Origin: Smallanthus sonchifolius
Taxonomy: Eukaryota > Streptophyta > Magnoliopsida > Asterales > Asteraceae
Length of the DNA: 64,000 nucleotides
Assembly (NCBI GenBank): GCA_023525975.1
Contig: CM042023.1
Span: 1,178,001-1,242,000 of the forward strand
Direction: 5' to 3'
The notes under the pieces were generated by a model. It ran no database searches and had not been told where the DNA came from. It saw nothing but the letters and a program-made list of their open reading frames with translations. Shown here in pieces: positions 1-11,765 of this stretch (the first letter of the stretch is position 1; every line of letters starts with the position of its first letter). Made by a program: the position numbers and the translations under genes.

Positions 1-8
1 ATGAACGT

Positions 9-245
9 ATGAGACTTTTAAACTACTCAAGGTTTGATGTATTCTTGATCAAACACGAGGAAAGTGTAAAGACTTTAAACTACTCCATGTTTGACGTATG
101 CTTGTTCAAACATGATGAGCGTATAAGACTTTTAAATTACTCAAGGTTTGATGAATTCTTGATCAAACACGAGGAAAGTGTAAAGACTTTAAACTACTCG
201 ATGATTGAAGTATTCTTATACAATCACGAGGAAACTTTGAAACTC
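9..245 (+). repeat. 57-bp tandem repeat, four units, open reading frame
   Basis: Four head-to-tail units of 57 bp (19 codons) begin around LLNYSRF or TLNYSMF and end around KHEESVK. Units 1 and 3 resemble each other more than units 2 and 4, giving a 114-bp higher-order period. The frame stays open for 79 codons because the unit is a multiple of three, so the open frame alone is not evidence for a protein. It lies in the 3' internal region of the gypsy element. Confidence 0.8.
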
Positions 246-845
246 TAAATCTTGTCACATTCTTTACTCTTTAATTATTGAATGACGATTCTCTCTAAAA
301 AGGACTCGTTAATCAATGATCACTCTTACGTGGAAACAATAGTCATGAGTTAAACAAATTCTTCTACTCTTTCTTGATCCACACACAAACAGAAGGACCT
401 ATGCGGACTATGCGACGATTTAAATGCTTGCGGGTGCACACGTAAGTATGAAAATCAGCGTATGGAAAGACATAGTAAACTCTGTCATGTGTTATGATCT
501 AAGACTTACCGTAAAAGGTAGCCACGGAACTGAGGTATCGTAGCAATCCTTAGACGTGTTAGACTACAAACTCAAATCATTAAACTATCATCAAATCCGT
601 CCTGAGTGATGCATCTCACTTTAAATCTTGAATGGAAGTTCATCAGTTAACCTCTCAAAATACATTCCTGAAAACAAATCCTCATATATTTCGATGAAAC
701 TATATACTTCTTAGGGAAACTCTTGGCAACCGTATGCTTTGAAACTTAGAAACCCAAGCAAACTTTTTCTCTTTATTCTTGTGCGTACTACGGACTTAAA
801 TCCTGAACTAAAATCTCCTACCTTAATTTCGGGACGAAATTTCCT

Positions 846-859
846 AAAGTAGGGGAGAC
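846..859 (+). promoter_or_regulatory. Polypurine tract of the gypsy element
   Basis: The purine-rich run aaagtaggggagac immediately precedes the LTR start TGTAATGTCCCGG. This is the position expected for the primer of plus-strand DNA synthesis. Confidence 0.8.
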
Positions 860-1628
860 TGTAATGTCCCGGATTTTTCGACCCATCTTTTTTTTTCTAA
901 CACCCTTGCACATGCTATTAGATTTAAAACTCAATTTTTGTGTTAAAACCATTTCATTAAAACAATAAATATTAATTTTGAATTAATATATATATAAGGA
1001 AAGGCAAATTTCATACTTAAGATATATATATATTGGTATATATATATAGAGAGAGATAAAATATATATATATATATAAGGTATATATATATAACCCTTGA
1101 AAACTTCACGGGTTTGTAAATTTCATAAATAAAAGAAACTTATAAACCATACTAGAAATTGTGTTATGAAACTTTTAAATAATAAAACTTATTAAACTTA
1201 TTTTATTTTTACAAAAATAAACCATATTATTTGAAATTTTATGAAAAATAAAACACATTGTGTTTCATAAAACCCAAGGACCAAAACTGCCCATTTTGAA
1301 ACTCATTTGTAACTTGAATTCATGTTTCAACATTCAATGATAAAACTTCTAAACTTCAAGGGCATGCTGTGTCATTTTCCTAAACTCCTGAACCCGGAAA
1401 CAGATCCTAAGTTCGAATCCCACTGGAACCGTTTTCGAGCCCGAGAAATCGAAAACGCGTAATCCGGTCGAATTCAATGCACCTCGAGCGTCGACTCGAG
1501 CGTGCAACCCAACCCCGATGTGTTTTAATGCTTGAACACAGTCCTAGACCCGCGTATGTTCGATTTTGAATTCAACTTCGCCAACCGTAATCTCCCTACC
1601 TAATCATCCATTTAATGGCGAAATTGGG

Positions 1629-1636
1629 TATAAATA
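1629..1636 (+). promoter_or_regulatory. TATA box of the gypsy LTR
   Basis: TATAAATA sits inside ggtataaataccc, a strong plant TATA context, in the first third of the LTR. It is the likely U3/R transcription start signal for the retrotransposon. Confidence 0.5.
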
Positions 1637-1960
1637 CCCATTGCCACAGCTCAACGACAACACACCAAAACTATCTAAGCCTTCAATTTCATCATACCGC
1701 TCCGGCATTACCGATTAACAAGCCGCGGCAGCCGACCTTGATACCGAAGCCGTTCTCACTCTTTTCCACATCATTTCAGGTAATTCAAAAAGCCATTAGT
1801 TTCGTTTTCATTCTAGGATCATTTGCCCTCTGTCAATTGTTAAAGACAGAGGGATCAACATGTCGTATTTGGCGAGTCTCGTTCTAGGGTTTATATGGGA
1901 TTTTGGGCCGATTCAAGATTCTGTTTAAAAGTTTTTCTTTTTCAGATTATACACTAACGA

Positions 1961-2033
1961 GCCGTAGTCGGGATGGTTGAGTCATGTGTGTGTGAACTGG
2001 GCGACCCGGGTTCGAATCCGGGCGACCCCAGTT
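1961..2033 (+). repeat. tRNA-like block inside the gypsy LTR
   Basis: A B box GGTTCGAATCC (2009-2019) lies in a perfect T-arm stem (CCCGG...CCGGG). An A-box-like TGGTTGAGTCA is at 1974-1984, 35 bases upstream. The spacing fits a tRNA or the head of a tRNA-derived SINE. A full acceptor stem is not evident, so a working tRNA gene is unlikely. It is either a SINE head caught in the LTR or a chance tRNA-like segment. Confidence 0.4.
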
Positions 2034-3881
2034 TTGTACTTTTATTTCTTTTTGCCTCTTGTGATCAAGATTAACTTTTCTAAAATTTTTTATAAAATCT
2101 GTTGAAACTTTATACACTTAAAATCGATTTTTATTTTTATTTTTAGTTTCAGGAAACATTTTAACTAAATAAAAATCGATTTTAAACTATAAAATTTAAT
2201 ACTCAAAATTTGTTGTGAATACAAAAAAAAATCTACAAAAATTTCCTTAAGTTTTATAAAACATAACACTTAACAGAAATTAATTTATAAACCTAGAAAC
2301 TTTAATTAGTTATTAATTCGTTTAATAAACAAAGGCTATTTTGTTTATACTTTAATAATAATTACAACTTTCATTTATATAAATACAAAGAAGATTTATA
2401 CACTTATACTTTCATTAGAAACTTATTAATTTGTGCATATTTAAAACTAAATACTTTACTTGGTTATTTAAGAAAATAAATACATTTTTTTAAGAAATGG
2501 GACGCTTGTAGACTTAAAAACTTTATAAAAGTATTAAAAGGTTTATAAAACAAAATTTATACTTGTATAAGTTTGCAAGAAAATCATTTTTATAAATTAT
2601 TTATTTAAACTTCTAAACAACATTTTTAAATATTATTTAGGAAAAATTATAATTGGTAATAAATTCTTAAATGAATGAATATTTTAGAGAGTTATTTATT
2701 TCCTTAAATAATTATTTCCTCTTTTAGATAATTATTAATTATGCTTAATAATAATTATCTAAGAAACTTAATATTTATTATTAATAGATACCATTCTTTT
2801 AAATATTATTGAACCATACTAGGAAATTAATTACTATCCTAAATGATTGCTTATTATTTTAAAAAGAAAAGGATACTTGGGAAACTATTTAGAAATCTAT
2901 TTACTTAACACATGTAAACAATAATTATCTGTTAAACTTCAAACCAAATAAACTTTATATTAGCCATCTAAAACTTGTTATGAATCTAAACTTTATAATA
3001 CAATTACTCCCATCTCCCAATGGAACCCTAGTCGAATCTTGAAATCCTAGATCTTTTGCCTTAGATTAGTAGAAACAAACTTAAACCTTTAGACCTGCAT
3101 TCTTAGGCTTATTGTGAGGATATTATCTCTCAAAGCCTTGCAAACACTTACTCTTGTCGGATACTCTTCATCGATCCAAGTGAGTATACTTAGCCCCTTT
3201 TTCCTTTCTATACTTTTGGGGTGAAACATGTTCAAAACTTTAAACTTATACAATTCTTGTACAACTATGACTAGATGCTTATTCTTATGTTAAACTTGAG
3301 ACTTGTATGCTTAGATTAAACTTAAAACTAGCACATTCATTAACTTTGATCAAGCCTATGGTAACAATGATAGATCTATTGTATTTGACCACTCCACCTT
3401 GATTGATTGACCTCTTCGGGGAGGAGCCCTTGGTGATTGTTACTGAATTAAACTTTAAACTTGAGACTTATAAGGGTAACCTGCGGGTTATGTCTAAACT
3501 TGGTTGGAGGGTTGAAGTGCACAATGTTTAACATACTTGTTCTCATACTTACATTATAGAATGCATATATCATAGTGAATTGTATCTCTTTTCAAATACT
3601 TGTTAAACTGTGTCAAAACCTTTGTATCTCACCAACTATTTTGTAGTTGACAAATTCTTTCACATGTTTCAGGTTCTACATCATGAAGCTTATTTGTGAT
3701 CACATAGGATGCTTTGGACCTACACTACTTATAAATTAAACGTTGTATTTCTTGTTATGTTCCTTGTATTGAATCTTAAATTATTATTTAATGAAATATC
3801 GAAAATTTAATAGTCAACCTTGTGCTATTGAACAACCACGTCCGCCCCGACGTATAATCCGCCGTCGGTTGGAGTGTGACA

Positions 3882-4120
3882 GCTTCCACCCAAGCCTATC
3901 ACCACCGTCACAGAACAGTCCGCCATCCCCCTTTGCCTTCGTCCTGAAGGTCTGTCGGAGGAGCCGCCGGAAGTGGCCGGCTCCCCCTTCTCTCGTGGTT
4001 CTCCTCTCTGTATCTCTAAATGAGAGTGTGTATGGATTTGTGATGAGTTTTCTTGTGGCCAATATGGAAGAACCGATTTCAAGTATTAACAATGGAGATG
4101 GCAACCCCTCCCTACCTACC

Positions 4121-4153
<33 letters not shown>

Positions 4154-4495
4154 GTAATATATATAGCGGAAGTGTAGAATAAAAACCCCTTGAATTGGAA
4201 AAACCCACGAAACCTTTTGAAAAAAATTCAAAAATTTTTTTATAAAATTTGGGATTGATTATTTACCCAAAAAAAGTAGTTTCGCAAAAAAAATGAAAAA
4301 AAGCCGAATAAAAATAAAAATAAAAAACATGTAAAAAATAACAAAAATCAGCGTTTTTTACGTATGCAATACGTTAGCGTTTACATATGTAAAAAACAGC
4401 ATTTACATATGTTTTCACCAAAAGTGATAAAATTGAATGTAGAATCCATCCCAAAAATAAAAAGTTTATTTTTTTTACATATATAAAACAGTGTT
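3882..4495. other. No gene recognised
   Basis: A GC-richer stretch (3882-4080) is open on both strands but matches nothing I recognise. A TA microsatellite (about 4122-4160) and AT-rich sequence with repeated catatgtaaa-type palindromes follow. Confidence 0.5.
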
Positions 4496-5205
4496 TAGTA
4501 GGCTTTTCCAACTCAGGGGGGTTTTTTATTAGAACCACCCCGTAAAAAAATAGTTAGGCGAAAATCAAGAAAACCACTAAAAACCAATTTTAACCAATAA
4601 TATAATAATATTTTTTTTATAAGAGTATCAATGTAATATTACAAATTTTTACAAAAAATCATTTAAATATTAGCTTACGTATACGTAACCCATAGTGTTA
4701 CGTATACGTAAACAGAAAACAAAAAAATTGCGGTTACGTATATGTAACCCATAGTATTACATATTGTTTTAGTGGTTTTCTCGGTTTTCGCCTGACTTTG
4801 TGGTTTTCTCTTGATCCCTCACATATATATGTGTGTGTGTGTGTGTGTGTGTAGTAGGCTTTTCCAACTCAAGGGGGGTTTTATTAGAACCACCCCCTAA
4901 AAAAAATAGTTAGGCGAAAACCGAGAAAACCACTAAAAAAACCAATTTTAACCAATAATATAATAATATTTTTTTTATAAGAGTATCAATATAATTATAC
5001 AAATTTTTACAAAAAATCATTTAAATATTAGCTTACGTATACGTAACCCATAGTGTTACGTATACGTAAACAGAAAACAAAAAAATTGCGGTTACGTATA
5101 TGTAACCCATAGTATTACACATTGTTTTAGTGGTTTTCTCGGTTTTCGCCTGACTTTGTGGTTTTCTCTTGATCCCTCCCGTGTGTGTGTGTGTGTGTGT
5201 GTGTG
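4496..5205. repeat. Tandemly duplicated hairpin repeat with TG microsatellites
   Basis: Two head-to-tail copies (4496-4820 and 4852-5178) start tagtaggcttttccaactca and end gatccctc. Each is followed by a (TG)n run (about 4826-4851 and 5181-5205). Each copy carries an inverted pair: ttaggcgaaaa...aaccac near its start and gtggttttctcggttttcgcct near its end. Between the arms are several TACGTATACGTA palindromes. The pattern fits a MITE-like hairpin element duplicated together with its adjoining microsatellite. No family was assigned. Confidence 0.75.
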
Positions 5206-5643
5206 AAACAAAAAGAAAAGCATGAATATGAATCCTGAATAAATTTGGAAGAATTTAGGAATATGGAATGTGCTTGAAACAAAAGACCACGAGATGTTAG
5301 AAACGCCAGGAGATAACTGTTTTCAAACTTCGTAGCAGTGGTGGTAGTTGTGTTTAGGGTTGGGTGGGGTGAGACGGCGGTGGAGGTGGAGGTGTGTGTA
5401 GGGTGGGGTGGGTATTCATATTATTTTTAGTTTTTTAATATATAAAGGGTATACAGGTCATTTTAAAAAAATTTAACCCCAAAAGATAACTGACATTCAA
5501 CTCAGGAGCCAAATGTGTTACATTCGTGCAAACTATTGGTCTAAACCCGTAGTTTACCATTCCTAGGGGCCATAAGTGAAATCCGTGTAAACCACAGAGG
5601 CCATCCATGTAATTAATTCGGTATAATATGAAAACTCACACTT
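5206..5643. other. No gene recognised
   Basis: Contains a G-rich GGTGG-type patch at about 5336-5413 and then ordinary AT-rich sequence. No coding signal or intact transposon termini were found. Confidence 0.5.
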
Positions 5644-5657
5644 ATCTAGCAGTACTA

Positions 5658-5875
5658 ACCGTTGGCCATTTGGTGCAATGGTAGCCCCAAGACTTCCCAT
5701 AGTGCAGGTCTTGGGTTCGAATCCTGGCAACAGCAAAAAAGGGGTATGTGGCCAGGTCATGGGGTTTACCTAGTTGGGGGGTTCCTCCTGTGGTAGGCTG
5801 CCCTGGATGTTCTAGGTGTTGCCCCGAGGAAACCCAATTATCCTAGAATATCTAGGTGTTGCCGTTCAAAAAAAA
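5658..5875 (+). mobile_element. tRNA-derived SINE, copy 1
   Basis: The body starts near ccgttggccatttggtgcaa, with an A-box-like tggtgcaatggtagc and B box GGTTCGAATCC, and ends in an A-run. The flanks atctagcagtacta (5644-5657) and atctagccgtacta (5876-5889) are 14-bp target duplications with one mismatch. Related copies lie at 38340, 61483 and, on the minus strand, near 55040. It is non-coding, and its movement would depend on a LINE reverse transcriptase (family knowledge). Confidence 0.88.
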
Positions 5876-5889
5876 ATCTAGCCGTACTA

Positions 5890-6353
5890 TGAACCACTTT
5901 CACCCTACTATCAAGAATATTATAGCCATTAGGGTTGGTGGCCCAATAATAAAAGAAAACACTCTTGGAATACCAAGAATTAAGAAGGTCATAGGTTTAA
6001 GTCTCACTCCCATAAAATTACAAAAATTTGCCTTTAAAAAAAAATCAAGAATTGAGGAAGTCTGGACATGAGTCAGATTTCGTCAATTATGAAACCAAGG
6101 TGATTTCTAGTTACTTGGACTTTATTACACAACTTAATTGAAGCAAGAAAAGGACCTTATTTTTACAGTAAACTTTGCATGTTTTTCAAATCTCTGTTTC
6201 CATTCTCAACAAGTACCGTATACATTTTACACCAGCTCAAAATCCAAGATCGCGCTTAGCTCAAACTTGAATCTGGCAGAAAAGGGACGATCATAACGAC
6301 AAACCCTGTATATATATATACCTAAAACTATTCTAAACCGATTTTCCAACACA
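5890..6353. other. 3' flank of the membrane-protein gene, no gene seen
   Basis: AT-rich sequence downstream, in gene orientation, of the stop codon at 6354-6356. It should hold the 3' untranslated region and polyadenylation site, which I could not place. Confidence 0.4.
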
Positions 6354-9300
6354 TTAAACTTCATCATTTTTCAATGACACATCAATGGCGACATTACCAT
6401 TGCATCTGCCATTGAGTTTTGATGAAATCTTTGCAAACGCTTGCTCACTTTGAGGCCGGTTTGCATATATAATCCACAGTGCAAGACTGAGCATGACTCC
6501 TACAGAGACAAGAGCCAAACCTGCATTTACCATTCGAAGACGGTTTTCTAATGGAGCACAATGGTCAGAAGTGATGATTCTGAACGTTTCTCGTACAAAA
6601 TTGCAGTCTTGGAGGCTGAGCAAAGGTGGTGCATAGTGTTGAAGGGCGTAGCTTATGTTCATTGCTCCGACTAGTTGCTGATACATGTCGGGTGTTAGTC
6701 TTCCCATGCTGCTGCAGAATCCTGATTCTGAGACCCTGCAAGTGTAGTTCTGCCAGACCTGGATATCAAACCACAGTTTTTTTAAAAGAAAAAAAGTCAA
6801 TCTTTGGGAAATTTACAACTTAAAAATCAAACTGTAAATAAACTAAAAACAGCTTTACCACAGACGCGTTAGCCATTGAAACCAATTGGGAAGGACATTC
6901 TAGCTCGTGTAGCTGAGAGTCATATGGATAGCAAAGGTACGGCATAAGTGGGCCCGACTGATTATAGTAATTAGCGGTCCCCCCAGGAGGTGCATTCGAA
7001 TTTGCAAATGAGCCTATGAAACCGTTTATTATATTTGCAATATCGTTAACAACTAATCTGCTCTTATACAAAGTGTCATTAGTGGTTCCTTGGTCAACAC
7101 AAGGAAGGATGTTGCTAAGTGCAGTTTCAGCATGCGGGTTATCTACCCATTGTCCCATGGCCATACATGTGTCCGCGATTGCACTGAAAAAACACATTTG
7201 CTCATTAGTTTCTTCTAGCAAGGTTCAAGAAATAAAAAGGTTCTACAAAAGGTATGTTTGACTTCTGCTTTCAAATTTAGATTTTCAATGTAAATTCCAC
7301 ATGGGTTTTGTTTCAAATAACCAAAAGTAGACCATTTTATTAAATCTGATGTGTTTACCAAGATTTTCTTGAAAATTAAGGATTTTATATAGATTCCAAA
7401 GTTGAAACAGTCGGTTTGACCTCAAAAGTCAAACTAATTCTATTTCAATGGAAACTACAAGGTTTGTAAAAATTATTTAACAATCTGTGAAATATCTAAA
7501 ATGTGTAACCAAATCAATAACATTACTTTAGTTGTAACCGTGAAGCAGGAAAACTGATAAACTTAATATGAAATCATTCCAGAATAAGAAAGGTCAAGAC
7601 TTTCATGAGATGGAGGAAATAGCATATACTAAATTGATAAACAAGAAATATTAAAACCATATATATCTTACTTGTTGATAATCACAAAAACTCCGCACAA
7701 AATAAATGTAACCGCGACAAGTAACCAACCACTGATAATGAATCTGCACAAAGAATAGCAACGACTAAGATACAAACAGACCCACCAAAAATGAGCTCAA
7801 CAAACAAAAAAAAAGTAAATAAAAATAGGAACTTTACATGTAAATTGTATTCTTGTGACCCAGTATAGCCAGAACTGCAAGAAAACAAGAAAATATACAA
7901 TAAAAATCATAAAACACAAGCTAAAAAACACGAATCAAGAAACCAATTTCTTATGTATCCTTACAAAGGCCCAAAATTGAAACTAGAAGCTTCACTATGG
8001 CAATAGCAATCATAGATGACCGCCTGAAACAAAAAATGGACAGAATCTAAAACAATTAGAAAATTTCAAAATCTAAACTAAACACAATTATAATGTCATG
8101 TTCATACTTCATAGAAGGAATCTTACACGGTATCAAAAACAGATCTTATTTTTTGCGAGTTTACATGTGTTTTCTGCCTCAGTGTACCAGCAGCGTTGTT
8201 TAAGTCAATATTCAACTTATCGATATCATCTTTTACATCTGAAGGAAGAAAAACTTGGGCCACGTTAACGGTTTTTGCCAGTGACAGATAGCCAGTGACG
8301 TTTAAGAGTGTTTGCACGGTGTAGTCTGATTGGTTTACAACATAATTCAACGTGTCCACAGCTTCACGATGAAATTCATCTTGTCCCACTGAAAGAAGTA
8401 TGCAGCCAATTCTGGGTAGCAACAAGATTCTTAACAACATGAGTATCAATCTTGTAGTCAAACACAACTGATTACAGTTGAGATGCTTACGCTGAAGCAC
8501 AAGTGAAAACAAGAAGCAAGATCAAGCATATCCTCTGAGAACCGCGGGATTCTTTCCTTTTAATGTCTATTCTCCATCCACAACAATGATGGATAATCAT
8601 TGCCAAACCAAAGCACACAAACCATAATATTGCAAGAATAAATGCAGCAGCTCCTGTAAATCCAACCGACTGTAGATAATGTCATTAGAACGGTTGAAAA
8701 GGGCAACAATTACATAAGATTGGACTTGTGTTGCTACTCTATGATCTTTAAACAAAAGGGTGATGGACAAATGACACTGACAAATGAATCTTGAAAAACA
8801 AGTTTTATTTAAAAAAACTTACTGCCCAGTAATGTTTATTGGTAATGTCCCATCCACCTCGATACCGTTTGAGATTGTTAAGAACATCAGGTCTCTTTGT
8901 TCTTGACCCTGCCAGTACAAGCGGGCCGGATGGACCATTGGCTGGACTATTGGCAGGACCAGGGGTCTTACTTGCATCCGATGAGCTTAAAATCCCATCT
9001 CTCCAACGACCAAAGTTATCTTCTCCTATAATTAACAATCATAAGCCCAAATGACTTTTAAATCATAGGTTTCCTTCATGATTCAACATCTAAATTCGAA
9101 AACAAGTTACTGATTTTCGCAACAGCTGATAACTAAGACAGATTAAACCCACGACAGAGTTCAGGAGAGATCTACATAGAACACTAAATATTGCGTATTA
9201 ACACTACATACTGCAAGAATATACAGAATAAAATGAGTCATTAACTATTTCTCTTTTAAAGTTTTTTTAAATAAACAAAAAATGATACAAATACAATGTT

Positions 9301-9854
9301 ATTCGCCTCTCTTGAAATTCAGAATTATTATTTGATCAAATTTCGTTTATGTATATCGATTAAAAATTTCAAAACATATGAAAGACATAAGTTTAAAGAT
9401 TTTTGTTTATGTACATAAACATACACGTTTGTACTAAGAAATACAAAATTTTAAAAATATAAACCAATAATAAAAATTTGGACGATTTAAATTTGTTATT
9501 TTTGTTCTCGCAATAATTCAATGTCTCTACATTAAGATCATCCAGTTACAAACAGTAAAAAGACCAAGAACCCCAATCCAAAAACTCATCAAACTTCTTC
9601 TGGCTCAAGAATCATCAATAAATTTTAAATCTTTATAAATCCAATGAACTGAACTCTAATGGTGGCAGACATAACATCAAAATTTACAAAATATTCACCA
9701 TTTCCACGATAAATTTAACAAGAATCTTGAATGCGGAAATGGTAAGGAACAAACCTAATAAAAGCTTGGATTGATACTCTGAGTGTGAAGAAAGAGATGA
9801 AACAGAGGTGATGAAGACGATGAAGAACAGTAAGAACAATGAATGCATCTCCAT
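6354..9854 (-). CDS. Plant multi-pass membrane protein, tweety/prominin-like (At1g71110/At2g12400 type), 9 exons
   Basis: Exons in transcript order: 9854-9755, 9025-8823, 8669-8491, 8411-8127, 8023-7965, 7874-7838, 7743-7672, 7183-6859, 6758-6354. All introns start GT and end AG. The phases join cleanly to about 554 residues. I chose the ATG at 9854 because it opens a hydrophobic signal peptide (MEMHSLFLLFFIVF...). A conserved-looking segment GGWDITNKHYW precedes membrane segment 1 (about residues 104-128). Segment 2 is near 146-170, segments 3 and 4 near 258-300 in exons 5-7, and segment 5 (about residues 497-520) sits just before a short polar C-terminus. Long non-cytosolic loops carry cysteines and N-glycosylation sites (NVT, NYT, NIS, NAS). 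The family is plant-wide with poorly known function and a plasma or endomembrane location is expected. No lesions were seen. Family assignment is by recognition, not a search. Confidence 0.88.
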
Positions 9855-10030
9855 TCTTCAGTTGGTGATGATGAATAATTGCAATTATAAACCTCACTCC
9901 ATATAAACGAATCCCAAATTATTGATAGTCTTGAAATCAATTTATTTTCAGAAATAAAACAAGAAACACGGCAAAAGTTCTGGTTTCAGTTTCACACTAG
10001 TCTTCTAAGCTAACCCATGCGTACATAATT

Positions 10031-10041
10031 TGTTTATATAG
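10031..10041 (-). promoter_or_regulatory. TATA box of the membrane-protein gene
   Basis: On the minus strand this reads CTATATAAACA, about 180 bases upstream of the start codon at 9854. A CT-rich run (the GA repeat at 10041-10049) lies just beyond it. Both are usual for a plant core promoter and leave a 5' untranslated region of about 150 bases. Confidence 0.55.
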
Positions 10042-10366
10042 AGAGAGAGTATCTGGGATAGGGTGGGGCGTGCGTTGCACATGGGAAAAACGAAAAGGCG
10101 GGTAAGACTTATGTGTGTGTGTGTGTGAATACATCGGTGTACAGATTACATGGAAGAAAGGTATAGAAGAAGAATTTATGGGTTTTATTTGTCTTTACTG
10201 CTACTTTTTTTTATTATTGAAATAGCAAAAGTAAATATAAAATTATAATCTACGAAAATAAAGAAAACGGGTTTAATAAATTCTTTACTTTTTTTTATTA
10301 AAAAGCAACGAGAAACAATAAAATAACAAGGGGGGTGGGATTTTAGTTGTTTCTATAAATATATTT

Positions 10367-10863
10367 GAGTAAACTTCGTTTTTGATTCATGTGGTTTGGT
10401 CAAAATAATGGTTTTGGTGCATTAGTTTCAGTTTAACTTTTTTACTCCCTGTGGTTACCTAATTGTCTCAATCAGACCTCTGACACTAACTCCATTAGTT
10501 TTTTCTGTTAAAAGTATGGGTATTTTAGTCTTTTTCACATATAAAACTACTTATGTAATATACTCAAATTAATAGGCACTAGTTGTGTAATTGACTTAAT
10601 TTTAAAATCTACCCTTCCCCCTCCCCCCTCCCCCCCCCCCCCCCGCCGCCACCTCCTACGACCACCACCTTCCCAACATCATCTAACCAGCACCACTATC
10701 ATCAACCACCCCTACCCTTCCAAATCACCAAAACCAGTGTTGTCGGTCACCCAAATATGTCCAAAACCATAAGAGAAAGGGGGCTAGAGGAGATCAACAC
10801 AGTACCCACAAACCAGTGCCGTTATTTTGATCAAACCACAGGGGCCAAAAACGAAGTTTACTC
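10367..10863. mobile_element. Mutator-like non-autonomous TIR element with perfect 9-bp TSD
   Basis: The ends are inverted: GAGTAAACTTCGTTTTTG at the left and its complement at the right, extending about 45 bp. It is flanked by aatatattt at 10358-10366 and 10864-10872, a perfect 9-bp duplication typical of Mutator-like elements. The interior has a long C tract (about 10617-10645) and CCACC-rich sequence but no transposase. It lies about 330 bp upstream of the TATA box at 10031. Confidence 0.88.
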
Positions 10864-11299
10864 AATATATTTTTATACTAGTGTGTTTTCTATATTTTAT
10901 ATATGTTAGATTTCTGTGTATTACACGAACTGAATCATGAAAAAAAATATACAATAAATAAATCTTCATTATAATAAATGACTATCTTTATCTTTATCTA
11001 TCACGTGTCGACTTCTGGTTAAGTATAGATTTTTGTAACAATTATAATGAATTAGTTAAATATGTGTGTGTTTAAGCGTATGAAATTGTTTTTAACACAA
11101 ATAAAACACTTATATAGTAACAATTCATAATATTCAAAAAAATAAAAAAATTTGCACCTCTAAATCTTATGAGTTAGTTAAATTTAATTATAAATAATAT
11201 ATGTAAAAAAGAAAGTTATTGATCAAACAAAAGTTATCCTAAATTTAATGTTTAAAATTTAAAATCATAATAAATATAAAAACATTTAAATGGTATTTA

Positions 11300-11505
11300 G
11301 GGGGTGTTTGGGATTACTTTTCAAAACAACTTATTGACTTATCACATTTTGAAATAAGGTAATAAGTTATAAGTTTGTTTGGACAATTCAAAATAAGATG
11401 AAAAGTGTGAGATGGAGAAGTTAAAATCCAAAAGTAATTCTTACTTTTATAAATGACTTTTGGAAAAGTCAAAAGTAGCTTCAAAAAGTAATCCCAAACA
11501 CCCCC
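11300..11505. mobile_element. Tourist-like MITE (PIF/Harbinger type)
   Basis: The terminal inverted repeats are GGGGGTGTTTGGGATTACTT and its complement, flanked by tta on both sides (11297-11299 and 11506-11508). This matches the 3-bp TTA/TAA target preference of PIF/Harbinger MITEs. It is 206 bp and non-coding. Confidence 0.85.
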
Positions 11506-11656
11506 TTAATCAATTTCAGAGTTTAAAAAAATAATTAAAATAGATAATTAGAAAATGTTCAGGTGGAAAAACAAAGATTTAGAGGCTCTAAAATAATGAC
11601 ACGTGTCAACTCAAAACCTTTTATTTATTATAACTGATAGATGATAGATTGATATT

Positions 11657-11765
11657 TTCTTTAAAAATATATTATTATTAAAAGATAAAAGTGTATTTAA
11701 TAAGAGAGAGATGCGGGAAAAAAATGATGAGAATGAATATGAAAACGACACGTGACATGACAAAA
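11657..11765 (-). repeat. Fragment of the Helitron family also seen at 17752 and 39258
   Basis: The block from ctttaaaaatatatt through aataagagagag to cgacacgtgacat is the same as part of the Helitron at 39258-39688 and the reverse of the one at 17752-18186. Neither the TC start nor the CTAG end is present, so only an internal piece is claimed. Confidence 0.55.

Larger units (their letters stand above)
1..859 (+). mobile_element. 3' end of the internal region of a Ty3/gypsy retrotransposon
   Basis: This stretch lies directly upstream of a polypurine tract and an LTR start, so it is the 3' untranslated part of a gypsy internal domain whose gag-pol is left of the window. The phrase cgggacgaaattt at about 830-842 just before the tract is typical of plant chromovirus-type gypsy elements (established pattern). 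No pol motif is visible here. The first 245 bases are a tandem repeat described separately. Lineage is not determined. Confidence 0.75.
860..3881 (+). mobile_element. 3' LTR of Ty3/gypsy element (about 3.0 kb)
   Basis: The LTR begins TGTAATGTCCCGG right after the polypurine tract and ends ...GGAGTGTGACA, giving TG...CA termini. At 3022 bp it is a long LTR. It contains a TATA box (1629-1636), a tRNA-like block (1961-2033), an AT-rich middle and TA-dinucleotide runs around 985-1090. The expected 5-bp target copy after it would be gcttc (3882-3886); its partner is outside the window. The 3' boundary rests on the TGTGACA terminus only. Confidence 0.7.

Noticed and set aside
3791..4177. Open frames on both strands across the gypsy LTR end
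   Set aside because: They straddle the LTR boundary and run into a TA microsatellite (encoding IYIYIY). Nothing resembles a plant gene.
9715..9940. Alternative first exons for the membrane-protein gene in the two other frames
   Set aside because: Only the frame starting at 9854 gives a signal peptide and joins in phase to exon 2 (LLLG|EDNFGRW).
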